A stretch of DNA of 64,000 bases from Xylanimonas cellulosilytica DSM 15894 (GCF_000024965.1 NC_013530.1:310001-374000), one strand, 5' to 3'. Positions 17,595 to 26,144 are shown, counted from the stretch's first letter. The notes: generated by a model not told the origin, from the sequence alone. Translations and numbers: made by a program.

Positions 17595-18164
17595 ATGGGC
17601 GAGATCGAGACCGGCAGCGACCTGCGGGACGTCGCGAGCAAGACGCAGGCGCACGTGCGCGCGTACCTCTCGACGGTGAGCGAGGTCGCCTCCGGAGCCG
17701 CGCCCGGAGCCGAGCTCGGGCTGCTGCTGCTCGCCACCAGCGACCTGCTGGCGTGCGGCGCGCACCTCGCGGCCATCACCGACGTCGTCCCCGCGGAGCG
17801 CTTCGAGCCCGACGCCGACGACGAGACCGACGTCGACCCCCTGCGCGTCGCGCTGGCGAAGATGTTCGACGGGTTCGACGACTACCTCGAGGTGGTGGAC
17901 CCGGTGCTGTCCTCCGAGGTGGGTCCGGCGACGCTGTCCGGCGACATCGCCTGCGTCGTCGAGGAGCTCGCCAAGGGCCTCGCTCACTACGACGAGGGGC
18001 ACGAGCTCGAGGCCCTGTGGTGGTGGCAGTTCAGCTTCCTGAGCCTGTGGGGCGAGCGCGCCGCGTCCGCGGTGCGGGTGCTGCAGGCGCTGCTCGCCCA
18101 CCTGCGCCTCGACGTCGACGACGACGTGGCGGCCGAGGCGGAGTACGACGCGCTGCACGCCTGA
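17595..18164 (+). CDS. DUF5063 family protein downstream of recR
   Basis: A 189-residue acidic, helical, soluble protein with no signal peptide. The sequence (RAYLSTVSEV near the start and EALWWWQFSFLSLWGERA near residue 140) matches the DUF5063 proteins commonly found after recR in actinobacteria. The ATG follows GAAGGAGCAG with good spacing and lies 40 nt after recR, so the two are likely cotranscribed. Its function is unknown; the conserved pairing hints at a role linked to recombination or replication-fork processing, but nothing in the sequence proves it. Confidence 0.8.
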   Translation: MGEIETGSDLRDVASKTQAHVRAYLSTVSEVASGAAPGAELGLLLLATSDLLACGAHLAAITDVVPAERFEPDADDETDVDPLRVALAKMFDGFDDYLEVVDPVLSSEVGPATLSGDIACVVEELAKGLAHYDEGHELEALWWWQFSFLSLWGERAASAVRVLQALLAHLRLDVDDDVAAEAEYDALHA

Positions 18165-18165
18165 G

Positions 18166-18187
18166 ACGCCGCGCCAGTCAGCGGCGT
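18166..18187. terminator. Bidirectional hairpin between DUF5063 and the nuclease gene
   Basis: Arms ACGCCGC (18166-18172) and GCGGCGT (18181-18187) are perfect and enclose an 8-nt loop. It sits across the convergent 3' ends and contains the nuclease stop codon. Confidence 0.5.
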
Positions 18188-19509
18188 GGATCCCACTCGC
18201 AGCCAACACCGTCGTTGTCGCGGTCGAGTCGGGAGTGGAAGCCTGGTTCGCCTCGCCGGATTGGGCGGCCGAGCGTGTCCCATACCGCGGTGCAGTTGCG
18301 GAACGGGGCGCGGGTAGCCGGCGCCGGGCTCGCCGCGCGCGGTGGTGCGGATGGGGCGGGCCTGGGCGCAGACCGGGCCGGGGTGCTCACGACAGCGTGG
18401 CCGGCGTCGAGCAGCATGCGGTTGAGCAGCAGTGCGCGGCGTTGTTCCGCGTTGCCTGTCGACGTCGGGACGTCAAGCCAGACGTTGCGGCGCAGCCTGT
18501 TGAAGCGGTCCCGGCTGTCTCCGGACCGCTCCAGCCAGACGGTGCCACCGGCTCGGTCGATTGCCGTGCGGGCGAAGGCCGTGGCGCTGTCGGCGCCGGG
18601 CCTGCCCACCTCGGGAGCGTTGATCCCGGCGAGGCGTACCCGCTCGGTCTGCCCGGCGACCTCCACCTCGATCGTGTCGCCGTCGATTGTCCGAGTCACC
18701 CGTGCCTGCGTGAGCCCAGCGTTCGAGATCACGGTCTGACGCCTGCGCTCGGCGGCAACCCGCTCGGCCTCGACGCGCTCCGCTTCGATGCGTGCCTGCT
18801 CGGTGTCCCACGCGTCGCGTGCCCGCTGGATGTCGTACTTGCGTGCCGAGATGTCCTCGCGCAGCCCGTGCGCGGTGTCGCGCGCGTCGATGTGCGCGGT
18901 GAGGGTCGGTGTGGGCTCGTAGCCGAGGGCTGTCCGTGCCCCGTAGACCGCCGTTGCCAGCGCGACCCGGACGGCGTCGTCGAGCACTCTGGCCTCCGAG
19001 TCGGCGAGTGCCGCCTCGGCGGCGTCGACCGGCGCTCGCAATGCGTCGCGGGCCGACACGAACTCTTCGAACACCGTGAGCGCCTCGGTCAGCGGGACGG
19101 TATCGCGTCCGATCTGCCGGGAACCGTCAGCGGCCGCCTCCCTGGCGGAGCGAACCGCTTGTGTATCCGCCTCAACGTCCTGTCGGCTGGCATTCGCGTT
19201 GCAGGTTGGCGGGCTGGACGCCCGGACGCGGGACGCGGACTCCACCGTCGTCGCAAGCACCTGGTGTTTCTCCGATGCGAGGGCCAGCCCAGAGGTCGCG
19301 AGGAGAAGCTCGCGGGCATCGGTGTAGGCGACTTCGAGCGTGTCCCTCGCCAGTGCATGGTCCGTCAGTGCGGCCTCGCACGCGGCAACCGCCTCGTCCC
19401 TGCGTTCAGCCTCCAACCGCTGTGCCACGGAGTGGACGACCCCCACACCGGTTGCGAGGGTAAGTGCCGCGCCGACCGTGATCGCCGTGACTTGCAGTCG
19501 CCGACTCAT
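18178..19509 (-). CDS. Secreted thermonuclease-family protein with excalibur calcium-binding domain
   Basis: A 443-residue exported protein. An N-terminal hydrophobic segment (VTAITVGAALTLATGVGVV) acts as signal or anchor, followed by about 220 residues of charged helical, probably coiled-coil sequence. Next is a staphylococcal-nuclease-like domain (VTRTIDGDTIEVEV, RLAGINAPE, RDRFNRLRRNVW) and a C-terminal excalibur motif (DRDNDGVGCEWDP). The metal-site Asp of RLAGIDAPE is Asn here, a change seen in some active relatives, so activity is likely but not certain. I start at MSRRLQV, which places the hydrophobic segment properly; an upstream in-frame ATG at 19560 would add 17 residues. It probably degrades extracellular nucleic acid. 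Confidence 0.85.
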   Translation of the reverse strand: MSRRLQVTAITVGAALTLATGVGVVHSVAQRLEAERRDEAVAACEAALTDHALARDTLEVAYTDARELLLATSGLALASEKHQVLATTVESASRVRASSPPTCNANASRQDVEADTQAVRSAREAAADGSRQIGRDTVPLTEALTVFEEFVSARDALRAPVDAAEAALADSEARVLDDAVRVALATAVYGARTALGYEPTPTLTAHIDARDTAHGLREDISARKYDIQRARDAWDTEQARIEAERVEAERVAAERRRQTVISNAGLTQARVTRTIDGDTIEVEVAGQTERVRLAGINAPEVGRPGADSATAFARTAIDRAGGTVWLERSGDSRDRFNRLRRNVWLDVPTSTGNAEQRRALLLNRMLLDAGHAVVSTPARSAPRPAPSAPPRAASPAPATRAPFRNCTAVWDTLGRPIRRGEPGFHSRLDRDNDGVGCEWDPRR

Positions 19510-19623
19510 CGTGTGACGCACCTTCCTGTACCTCGACCTGCTGACGGCGAATCTCAGCACGGAAGAGGTTGGTTCTGATGCACGGTGGCTGAGGTCGTCA
19601 CGATGGACGGCGCGGCGTGCCGG

Positions 19624-20781
19624 TCAGGCGACCCGGGTTCCCTGCGGCAGCGTCCGGGTGGGGATGCGCAGCCGGTTGACGGCGACGACGACGGCGCCGC
19701 CGGCCACGACCAGCAGCACGCCGAGACCCCACGGCCATACGGCCTGGTCGCTGGGTTCGACCCTCTCGACCGGCGAGTCCGGCCGGGTGTCCGACCCGTC
19801 GACGAACCCGCCGTAGTAGGGGCACCAGTCCTCCTCCGCGGAGGGGCCTGTGCGTGCGTACCGGACGCCGAGCTGGATGAGCCCGAGCGGGCTCGTCGCC
19901 CCGGCGCGCTCGATCTCCTCCCGGTCGCCGAGCGGCTGCGAGTCCGCCACGATCACGAACGGGTTGACGGCCAGCAGCCACCACGTGCGCTCGGTGTGCA
20001 CCCGCGACATGGTCTCGGTCTCCCAGCGGCACAGAGAAGGCGAGGGGTTGGTCTCCTCCCAGGCGGAGGCCGGCAGGGTCCAGACCCGCACCTCCTCCTG
20101 GGTGGTGACCAGCGGCGTCGACAGCCCGAACAGCACCGGCGTCACCACGCTGAGCCCGCCGACCGTGAGGTAGGTCAGCACCGCCGACCCGGAGGTCTTG
20201 GCGACGAGCGCCGAGAAGCCGAGGCCGATCGCACACACCACGAGCAGCACGACGGCGAGCATCAGCAGCGTGGTGACCAGCGACAGCACGGCCACCCCGC
20301 CGGCCGCGAGCGCCCACACGATGAACGGCACGCTCGCCGCGAGGAACGCGAGCGCGGCCAGCCAGGCGGCGAGCAGCTTGCCGATCACGATCTCGGCAGG
20401 GCTGAGCAGCGTCGCCTGGAGGGTGGCGAGGGTGCCCGCGTTGCGGTCGCCGTTGATCGACGCGGCGCTGAGCGTCGGGGAGACGAGCAGCCCGAGGAAC
20501 AGCACGAAGAACACGACGATGCCGAAGATCAGCGCGCCGAGCGGTTCGTCGTCGCCAGAGCTCTGCAGCGCGTGGAGTGCCCCGGTGGTCAGCCCGGTGA
20601 TCCCGCCGACGACGACGAACCACACGATCAGGGCGACCTTCCACCGGGTGGAGCGCACCCGCTGCCGCAGCTCGAGCTGTGTGACGGTGCGGATGCCGTG
20701 CCAGGTCAGCCGCCAGTCCTCGCGGCGCCGCGACGTCGTCGGGCCTCCGGGCTGTGCCGTGATCTCGGTGTCCACGCTCAT
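19624..20781 (-). CDS. ABC-2 type transporter permease
   Basis: A 385-residue membrane protein with a cytoplasmic N-terminus, a first helix near residues 48-68, a cluster of helices through residue 220, a large external loop and a last helix near residue 355. The motif SINGDRNAGTLATLQATLLSP is the one found in ABC-2 permeases of Na+ or peptide export systems (NatB-like). Its start overlaps the ATPase stop by 4 bp. It probably exports a small molecule or ion; the substrate is unknown. Confidence 0.85.
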   Translation of the reverse strand: MSVDTEITAQPGGPTTSRRREDWRLTWHGIRTVTQLELRQRVRSTRWKVALIVWFVVVGGITGLTTGALHALQSSGDDEPLGALIFGIVVFFVLFLGLLVSPTLSAASINGDRNAGTLATLQATLLSPAEIVIGKLLAAWLAALAFLAASVPFIVWALAAGGVAVLSLVTTLLMLAVVLLVVCAIGLGFSALVAKTSGSAVLTYLTVGGLSVVTPVLFGLSTPLVTTQEEVRVWTLPASAWEETNPSPSLCRWETETMSRVHTERTWWLLAVNPFVIVADSQPLGDREEIERAGATSPLGLIQLGVRYARTGPSAEEDWCPYYGGFVDGSDTRPDSPVERVEPSDQAVWPWGLGVLLVVAGGAVVVAVNRLRIPTRTLPQGTRVA

Positions 20782-21812
20782 CGCCGCTCCTCCTCGAGTG
20801 CCAGGTACGCCTGTTCCAGCACGCCGCCGGCGGGCGCGATCGACGAGACCGGCACCCCGTCGGAGACGGCGGCGCGCAGCAGGGCGGCGGCGGCGACGGC
20901 ACCGTCCAGGTCGACCAGCACCCCGCCTTCCCCAGGGTCTTCGCCGCGGGTTTCGTCCGGGCCTTCCCCGGGGTCCTTCGCGGTGGCGGGACCGGCGATG
21001 GGACCGGTGACGTCGGGAGCCAGGGTGTCGCGAGGTCCGCTGGTCGGGCCTGCGGCCGGGAGGTAGCCGTTCGCCGCCAGCCAGGCTCGCAGCGCGACCG
21101 TGTCCAGGGCCGTGATCCGCCAGGGGCGGCGCTCCGCCGCGGCGGCGGTCACCGACCGGGTCGCGACGGTGCGGCCGCGCGAGAGGAAGACGGCGTCGTC
21201 GGCCATCTCGTCCAGCTCGGTGAGCACGTGGCTGGAGATCAGCACCGTCTTGCCCTGCGCCGCGAGGCGGCGGACCAGCTCGCGCAGGTCCACCCGTGAG
21301 CGCGGGTCGAGGCCCGACGCCGGCTCGTCGAGCAGCAGCACGTCGGGGTCGTGCACCAGTGCGCGGGCCAGGCCGAGCCGCTGCTTCTGTCCGCGCGAGA
21401 GCACGTGGGCGGGGGCGTCGGCGTACTCGTCGAGGTGCACCAGCGTGAGCAGCTCGGCGGCTCGGGCGGCGCCGACGTCGCGGGGCAGGCGGTAGGCGGC
21501 CGCCACCGTGGTCAGCACCTCGCGGCAGGTGAGCGAGTCCCAGGTGCCGAAGACGTCGGGCATCCAGCCGGTGCGGCGTCGGGCCTCCACGCCCTGCGTC
21601 ACGGGGTCGAAGCCTGCGACGGTGACCTCACCGGCGTCGGGCACGAGGAGCCCGGCGAGCACGAGCAGCAGCGTCGTCTTGCCCGAACCGTTGGGGCCCA
21701 CCAGGGCCGTGACCCGGCCGGGCCGTGCCACCAGGTCGACGCCGTCGACCGCCTTGACCTGGCCGAACGCGCGCCTCACGTCGCGGGCCCGGATGCCGCC
21801 GTCGCTGCTCAT
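20778..21812 (-). CDS. ABC transporter ATP-binding protein (export type)
   Basis: A 344-residue ATPase with Walker A GPNGSGKTT near residue 39, a signature region reading LSRGQKQRLGLARAL, Walker B VLLLDEPASGLDP and a switch His. The last about 90 residues are a variable, acidic and repetitive extension (EDPGEGPDETRGEDPGEG). The -10 box TACGTT (21819-21824 on the opposite strand) lies six bases before the ATG, so the mRNA is probably leaderless. It energises the ABC-2 permease encoded downstream. Confidence 0.9.
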   Translation of the reverse strand: MSSDGGIRARDVRRAFGQVKAVDGVDLVARPGRVTALVGPNGSGKTTLLLVLAGLLVPDAGEVTVAGFDPVTQGVEARRRTGWMPDVFGTWDSLTCREVLTTVAAAYRLPRDVGAARAAELLTLVHLDEYADAPAHVLSRGQKQRLGLARALVHDPDVLLLDEPASGLDPRSRVDLRELVRRLAAQGKTVLISSHVLTELDEMADDAVFLSRGRTVATRSVTAAAAERRPWRITALDTVALRAWLAANGYLPAAGPTSGPRDTLAPDVTGPIAGPATAKDPGEGPDETRGEDPGEGGVLVDLDGAVAAAALLRAAVSDGVPVSSIAPAGGVLEQAYLALEEERR

Positions 21813-21818
21813 GCCTGG

Positions 21819-21824
21819 AACGTA
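21819..21824 (-). promoter_or_regulatory. -10 box giving a leaderless transcript of the ABC exporter
   Basis: Read leftward: TACGTT, six bases, ATG. The -35 region is weak. The geometry is that of actinobacterial leaderless genes. Confidence 0.45.
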
Positions 21825-21898
21825 GCGGGGTGCGGCCTGAACGGACAGAGGCCACGCTGCGTGAACCGGGTGGACTGGTGGGACTCACCCGCCCTCGG

Positions 21899-21943
21899 AA
21901 CCGTCACCGATGTCCTGATGCAGAACTGTCACCGATGTCCTGA
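21899..21943. repeat. Two direct copies resembling an insertion-sequence end
   Basis: AACCGTCACCGATGTCCTGA (21899-21918) and AACTGTCACCGATGTCCTGA (21924-21943) differ at one base. The GTCACCGATGTCCTGA core resembles terminal repeats of IS481-type elements in actinobacteria, from memory. No transposase gene is present, so this may be a scar or solo end. Confidence 0.5.
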
Positions 21944-22003
21944 CACATCACGCACGCGCTCCGTGGGGAGATGGCTTACGCCGATATCCGTCCAGGTCAG
22001 AGG

Positions 22004-22032
22004 TTGCGAGTCGAACAGGTGTACTATAGAGT
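22004..22032 (+). promoter_or_regulatory. Promoter of a leaderless HNH-protein mRNA
   Basis: TTGCGA (22004-22009), 17-bp spacer, TAGAGT (22027-22032), then seven bases to the ATG at 22040. This fits the actinobacterial leaderless pattern and supports the chosen start over upstream in-frame codons. Confidence 0.65.
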
Positions 22033-22039
22033 TGTCCGC

Positions 22040-24184
22040 ATGACGCAGCCGCCAGGGGATGACCTGCAGGGGTTCGACCCCGACGCGGGCGAACCTGCCC
22101 GGGATGCGTTCCTGACGAACCTGCGCGCTCGGATGGCGTCCCTGCCTGCCGTCGTGACGTCCGACGACGGGTCGCTGGAGGCGCGCCTGACCGACCGGCG
22201 CGGCTTGCTCGACTCGATGCTCGGCCGGGACCTGCTCGACCCGCTCGACATGACCTTCCGGGCCGGCGAGGTCACGGACACCCTCGCTCAGGACGTTGCC
22301 CAGAGCGTTGCCCCGGATGCTGCCCAGAGCGCCCAGAGCGCCCAGAGCGCCCAGAGCGCCCAGAGCGCCCAGAGCACCCAGAGCGTCAGCGTCGCCCCGA
22401 TGGGCGGGGGTGCTGATGCCGATGATGGTCTGGCAGCCGCTGCCGCCGGGGACGCTGCCCTCCCGCCGCAGGTGGCCGACCTGTTGCGCGTGGTCGGCCC
22501 GGTGGCCGCGCGGGACCTGGACGTGACGATCGACGCCCTGACCCTGGTCCGCTCGCGGGTCAACGCGCTCGAGGCGCTCGAGGCGGTGCTGCTGGAACGG
22601 GCCCGTCGCCAAGCCCTGCGCGCATCCGTGCTCGACGAGTCCGAGCCGCTGATCCGTTCGGCGTCGGGCGACCTGCGCCGGTCGCTGGCCCGCCGGGCGG
22701 TGGTCGCCGACGTCGCCCTGGCCGTGCGGGCGACCGAGCGGCAGCTCAGCGACCGCATGGACCGCGCCCACGCACTGACCTCCCGGGCCCCGCACACGCT
22801 GGGTGCCGCGCTGGCCGGGGACGCGTGCTGGGCCAACGCGGCCAAGGTCGCCGACGCGGTCGGTGAGCTCGAACCCGCGGTGGCGGCCCGCCTCGACCGC
22901 GACGTCGCCGCCGCGGCCCGGTGCCAGGACCCGCGCCGGTTCGCCGCCACCGTGCGCCGCACCCGGGACCGCCTGCACCCCACCCCGCTCGTCGTGCGCC
23001 ACCAGGAGGCCGCAGCTCGACGCGCCGTCTGGGTCGACCCGGCCCGTGACGCCATGGCCTACCTGACGCTCTTTGCCCCTGCTCCCACCATCCACGCGAT
23101 CAAGGACCGCCTGGACCGCACCGCCACCCACCTGCGCGCCACCGGCGACCCGCGGATCCTGCCCCAGCTACGTGCGGACGTCGCCTGTGCCCTCCTGCTC
23201 GACGACGGCACCCTCGACCTGAACGCCGCCACCCTCGCCGCGACCGGCGCGACTGGCGCGACCGGCGCGACCGGCGCGACCGGCATGGCCGCAGCGACTG
23301 GCATGACGACAGCAACTGGCATGACGGCTGGTGCGACCGCCGCGACCGCCGCGACCGCCGCAACCGACGCGACTACCGCGACCGGAGCGACTGGCGCGGG
23401 CCGGGTCGACGGGAGGAACGCCACGCCGGCGCACCTGTCCGCCCATGGAGCCGACGTGTCGGAGGTCGCCGGTGCGGGCCCGGTGGGTGGCGCGGGCAGT
23501 GACGGTGCGTACGCGTCGACCGCCCCAGACCTGGCGGTCATCGCCCGGTCGATCCGTCCGCACGTCTACCTGACGGTGCCCGTGCTGTCCCTGCTCGGGC
23601 GGGCCGACGAACCCGCCCTGCTCGACGGGACCGTCCCCATCGACGCGGACACCGCCCGGCAGCTCGCGGTGCTGGCACCGTCGTTCTCGCGCGTCCTGAC
23701 GCATCCCGTCACCGGCAACGTGCTCGCCATGGACGCGAGGACGTACACCCCGCCGCCAGGGTTGCGTCGTCACCTCGTCGTGCGTGACACGAGCTGCCGG
23801 TTCCCCGGCTGTCAGCGGAGAGCAGTTCAGACCGACGCCGACCACACCACCGCGTACGCCGCCGGTGGGCGAACGACGGGGGCGAACCTGGCGTTGCTAT
23901 GCCGCCACCATCACCTGCTCAAACACCAGGCCAGGTACGACGTCGTGCAGCATCCCGACGGGTCCGGCACGCTCACCTGGACCACGCCCACCGGGCGCAC
24001 CCACACCGACCGCCCCGAGCCGGTTCCGGCCACCGTGCACAGCACCGTGCCCGCACCCCTCCATGTCCCGGGAGTCGGAGCCGGCGGTGAGTACGAGCCC
24101 GAACCCCTTGGCGACAGCGCCGACGGGCACCCCGACGGTGCGTGCGTGGCTGTCGCAGACCTCGACGGGGAACCACCGTTCTGA
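22040..24184 (+). CDS. DUF222/HNH endonuclease-domain protein with minisatellite tracts
   Basis: A 714-residue protein of the actinobacterial 13E12-repeat/DUF222 family. The N-terminal and middle parts are helical DUF222; the C-terminal HNH domain (about residues 585-640) has CRFPGC, DADHTTAYAAGG and NLALLCRHHHLLKH, giving the metal-binding His and Cys pattern. Two in-frame low-complexity tracts interrupt it: an SAQ repeat near residues 94-115 and a TGA/TAA repeat near residues 400-453. Such proteins occur in many copies per genome and may be nucleases tied to mobile repeats; their role is not established. The start is set by the promoter seven bases upstream. Confidence 0.85.
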   Translation: MTQPPGDDLQGFDPDAGEPARDAFLTNLRARMASLPAVVTSDDGSLEARLTDRRGLLDSMLGRDLLDPLDMTFRAGEVTDTLAQDVAQSVAPDAAQSAQSAQSAQSAQSAQSTQSVSVAPMGGGADADDGLAAAAAGDAALPPQVADLLRVVGPVAARDLDVTIDALTLVRSRVNALEALEAVLLERARRQALRASVLDESEPLIRSASGDLRRSLARRAVVADVALAVRATERQLSDRMDRAHALTSRAPHTLGAALAGDACWANAAKVADAVGELEPAVAARLDRDVAAAARCQDPRRFAATVRRTRDRLHPTPLVVRHQEAAARRAVWVDPARDAMAYLTLFAPAPTIHAIKDRLDRTATHLRATGDPRILPQLRADVACALLLDDGTLDLNAATLAATGATGATGATGATGMAAATGMTTATGMTAGATAATAATAATDATTATGATGAGRVDGRNATPAHLSAHGADVSEVAGAGPVGGAGSDGAYASTAPDLAVIARSIRPHVYLTVPVLSLLGRADEPALLDGTVPIDADTARQLAVLAPSFSRVLTHPVTGNVLAMDARTYTPPPGLRRHLVVRDTSCRFPGCQRRAVQTDADHTTAYAAGGRTTGANLALLCRHHHLLKHQARYDVVQHPDGSGTLTWTTPTGRTHTDRPEPVPATVHSTVPAPLHVPGVGAGGEYEPEPLGDSADGHPDGACVAVADLDGEPPF
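22322..22384 (+). repeat. 9-bp minisatellite GCCCAGAGC, seven units
   Basis: Six perfect copies and one variant (ACCCAGAGC) lie in frame inside the HNH gene and encode repeating Ser-Ala-Gln. Degenerate copies occur just upstream. The 9-bp unit preserves the frame at any copy number. Confidence 0.9.
23239..23399 (+). repeat. Degenerate 9-bp repeats of the GCGACCGGC type
   Basis: A run of GCGACCGGC/GCGACTGGC units, then GCATGACG variants and GCGACCGCC units, all in frame in the HNH gene. They encode Thr-Gly-Ala and Thr-Ala-Ala tripeptides in a linker before the HNH domain. Confidence 0.85.
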
Positions 24185-24214
24185 CGAGCCGTGGTGGGCC
24201 GCGGCTTGCCGTGG

Positions 24215-24367
24215 GGTGGTTTCGGCAGGCTCAACCACCGGAGACCGCCGCAGCGAGTGGGGTGTCTCGACGGGCTCAGTCACCTGGGTCCGGTGTCGGG
24301 TGGTTTCGACAGGCTCAACCACCGGAGCGGGGTCGGGCGGCGGGTGGTTTCGACGAGCTCAACCACC
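24215..24367. repeat. Cluster of four REP-like palindromes
   Basis: A 25-bp palindromic element (GGTGGTT...AACCACC arms) occurs at 24215-24239, 24299-24323 and 24343-24367, with a degenerate copy at 24261-24284. The centres read TCGGCAGGCTC, TCGACAGGCTC and TCGACGAGCTC. It fills the gap between the HNH and TSUP genes. Similar elements are dispersed in many actinobacterial genomes. Confidence 0.85.
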
Positions 24368-24386
24368 GGGGTGAGACCATGCGCGG

Positions 24387-25163
24387 GTGCCGGAGCTTGA
24401 TGTCCTTGCCTGGGTGCTTCTCGTCGTGGCGGGGTTCGCCGCCGGGTGGGTCGACGCCGTCGTCGGCGGGGGCGGGCTCATCCAGCTGCCCGCGCTGCTG
24501 CTCGTGCCCGGCATCGCACCCGTGCAGGCGCTCGCCACCAACAAGGTGGGGTCCATCATGGGCACCTCGACGTCGTCGATCACCTACGCCCGGCGGGTCC
24601 AGCCCGACTTCACCACCGCAGGGCCGATGGCGGTCGCGGCGCTCGCGGGGGCCGTCGGGGGAGCTGTGCTGGCGGCACGCATCCCCGCGGCAGCGTTCCG
24701 GCCGATCATCCTCGTGGTGCTGGTCGCGGTGTTCGTCTACACGCTGCTCAAGCCCTCGCTCGGCGACCGCACCCGGCTGCGCTGGGAGGGCAACCGGCAC
24801 CGCGTCACCGCGGCCATGACCGGCCTGGTCATCGGTGTGTACGACGGCGTGCTCGGTCCGGGGACGGGCACGTTCCTGGTGATCGCGCTCGTGGGCGTGC
24901 TGGGGTACGCGTTCCTGCCCGCGTCGGCGCTGGCGAAGATCGTCAACTTCGCCACCAACCTCGGGGCGCTCATCTTCTTCGTGCCCGCCGGGCACGTGAT
25001 CTGGCACCTCGGGCTCGCGATCGGCGCCGCGAACCTCATGGGCGGATACCTGGGCGCCCGCATGGCGGTGGCCCGCGGTTCACGGTTCGTGCGGGTGGTG
25101 TTCGTCGTCGTCGTCGGGGCGCTGATCCTGCGGCTCGGGTACGACGTGGTGACGGGCGGCTGA
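24387..25163 (+). CDS. TSUP/TauE-SafE family membrane permease
   Basis: A 258-residue integral membrane protein with about eight predicted helices in two homologous halves. GGGGLIQLPALLL after the first helix and GPGTGTFLV in the second half are the paired motifs of the TauE/SafE family, which exports sulfite, sulfoacetate or related anions, or exchanges organosulfur compounds. The start is GTG, directly after the REP cluster; a Shine-Dalgarno is not clear. No sulfur-metabolism gene is adjacent, so the substrate is open. Confidence 0.85.
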   Translation: MPELDVLAWVLLVVAGFAAGWVDAVVGGGGLIQLPALLLVPGIAPVQALATNKVGSIMGTSTSSITYARRVQPDFTTAGPMAVAALAGAVGGAVLAARIPAAAFRPIILVVLVAVFVYTLLKPSLGDRTRLRWEGNRHRVTAAMTGLVIGVYDGVLGPGTGTFLVIALVGVLGYAFLPASALAKIVNFATNLGALIFFVPAGHVIWHLGLAIGAANLMGGYLGARMAVARGSRFVRVVFVVVVGALILRLGYDVVTGG

Positions 25164-25227
25164 GCGCGGCGCCGGCGATGGGCCGAACGCCGACGATGTC
25201 ACCCGGCCGGAGTGGTCCGAGGCACCT

Positions 25228-26034
25228 TCACTGCGTCGGAGGGCCGTCGTCCTCGTGCCCGTCCTCGTGCCCGGCAGGGGCGGGCGCACGCGTCTCGATG
25301 TAGGTGCCGATGCCGTCGATGAGCCTGTCCAGGCCGAAGCGGAAGCCGAGGCTGGCCCAGATGTCGACCGGTGGCGGCTCGGGCGGTGGTGCGGTCATCG
25401 CCTGGAGCACCATCGGGAACTCGGCCGGGTCGAGAACGCGTCCGAGCGCCTCCGCGCGGCGAGTGTGCGTCTCGTCGTCGCTCAGCGTGGACTCTTGCTC
25501 GGCACGGAGGATTCCGACGGTGAGCTTGGCGGCGCCGAGGACGAAGTAGGAGATCGACAACGCGATGTCGAGCGACTCCCCATGGTTGAGACCGGTCTTC
25601 CGCAGGGCGGTGAGGACGGACTCCAGATACCGCATCTGGTGGGGCGTCACCGGTGGGCCCTCGACGTTGATCTGCATGATCCAGGGGTGGCCCTGGTACA
25701 GCTCGAGGAGGGCTTCGGCCGATGTGCGCAGGTGCTCGCGCCAGTCGGCGGAGGCATCGGGCAGCGTCACCTCGGCCAGGGCCCGGTCGAGCATCAGGTG
25801 CAGCAGCGTCGCCTTGTCGGGCACGTAGGTGTAGAGCGTCATCGTGCCGACCTTCAGCACCTCCGCGAGGCGCTTCATGGAGACGGCATCCAGCCCTGCG
25901 TCGTCGGCCAGCGCGATCGCGGCCTGGGCGACCTGCTCCACGGTCAGCGACGGCTTGGGACCCCGGGCGCGTACGGGCGTGCGACCCCAGATCACGTCGA
26001 GGCGCTCCGGATCCAGACTGCTCGGCGGGCACAT
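25228..26034 (-). CDS. TetR-family transcriptional regulator
   Basis: A 268-residue repressor with an N-terminal helix-turn-helix (SLTVEQVAQAAIALADDAGLDAVSMKRLAEVLKVGTMTLYTYV, broken here only for reference to residues 29-71) and a C-terminal ligand domain of the tetracycline-repressor type. The acidic tail is variable. The ATG at 26034 follows AGGGAGGT; an open frame continues upstream through the operator region and is not coding. It is divergent from a GNAT gene, and a twin 13-bp palindrome in the gap is its likely operator. Confidence 0.9.
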   Translation of the reverse strand: MCPPSSLDPERLDVIWGRTPVRARGPKPSLTVEQVAQAAIALADDAGLDAVSMKRLAEVLKVGTMTLYTYVPDKATLLHLMLDRALAEVTLPDASADWREHLRTSAEALLELYQGHPWIMQINVEGPPVTPHQMRYLESVLTALRKTGLNHGESLDIALSISYFVLGAAKLTVGILRAEQESTLSDDETHTRRAEALGRVLDPAEFPMVLQAMTAPPPEPPPVDIWASLGFRFGLDRLIDGIGTYIETRAPAPAGHEDGHEDDGPPTQ

Positions 26035-26105
26035 GGTCGACCTCCCTGGTGATCGGTGATCCGAGGCTACCGACACCGCGGGGGCCGACGATCGACGCCA
26101 CACCC

Positions 26106-26144
26106 TTGACCCCGTACTTCGTACGACGTTACGTTCTTCGTACG
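26106..26144 (+). promoter_or_regulatory. Promoter of the GNAT gene with twin TetR operators
   Basis: -35 TTGACC (26106-26111) and -10 TACGTT (26130-26135), 18-bp spacer. Two near-identical 13-bp palindromic sites, CGTACTTCGTACG (26113-26125) and CGTTCTTCGTACG (26132-26144), are 19 bp apart and cover the spacer and the -10. Two TetR dimers could bind side by side and shut the promoter. Confidence 0.65.

Noticed and set aside
22322-22384. Possible CRISPR-like repeat array
   Set aside because: Units are 9 bp, directly abutting, in frame with a coding gene and without spacers.
24215-24367. Possible short CRISPR array
   Set aside because: Copies are palindromic, irregularly spaced (84, 44 bp and a decayed copy) and have no cas genes nearby; REP-like elements explain them.
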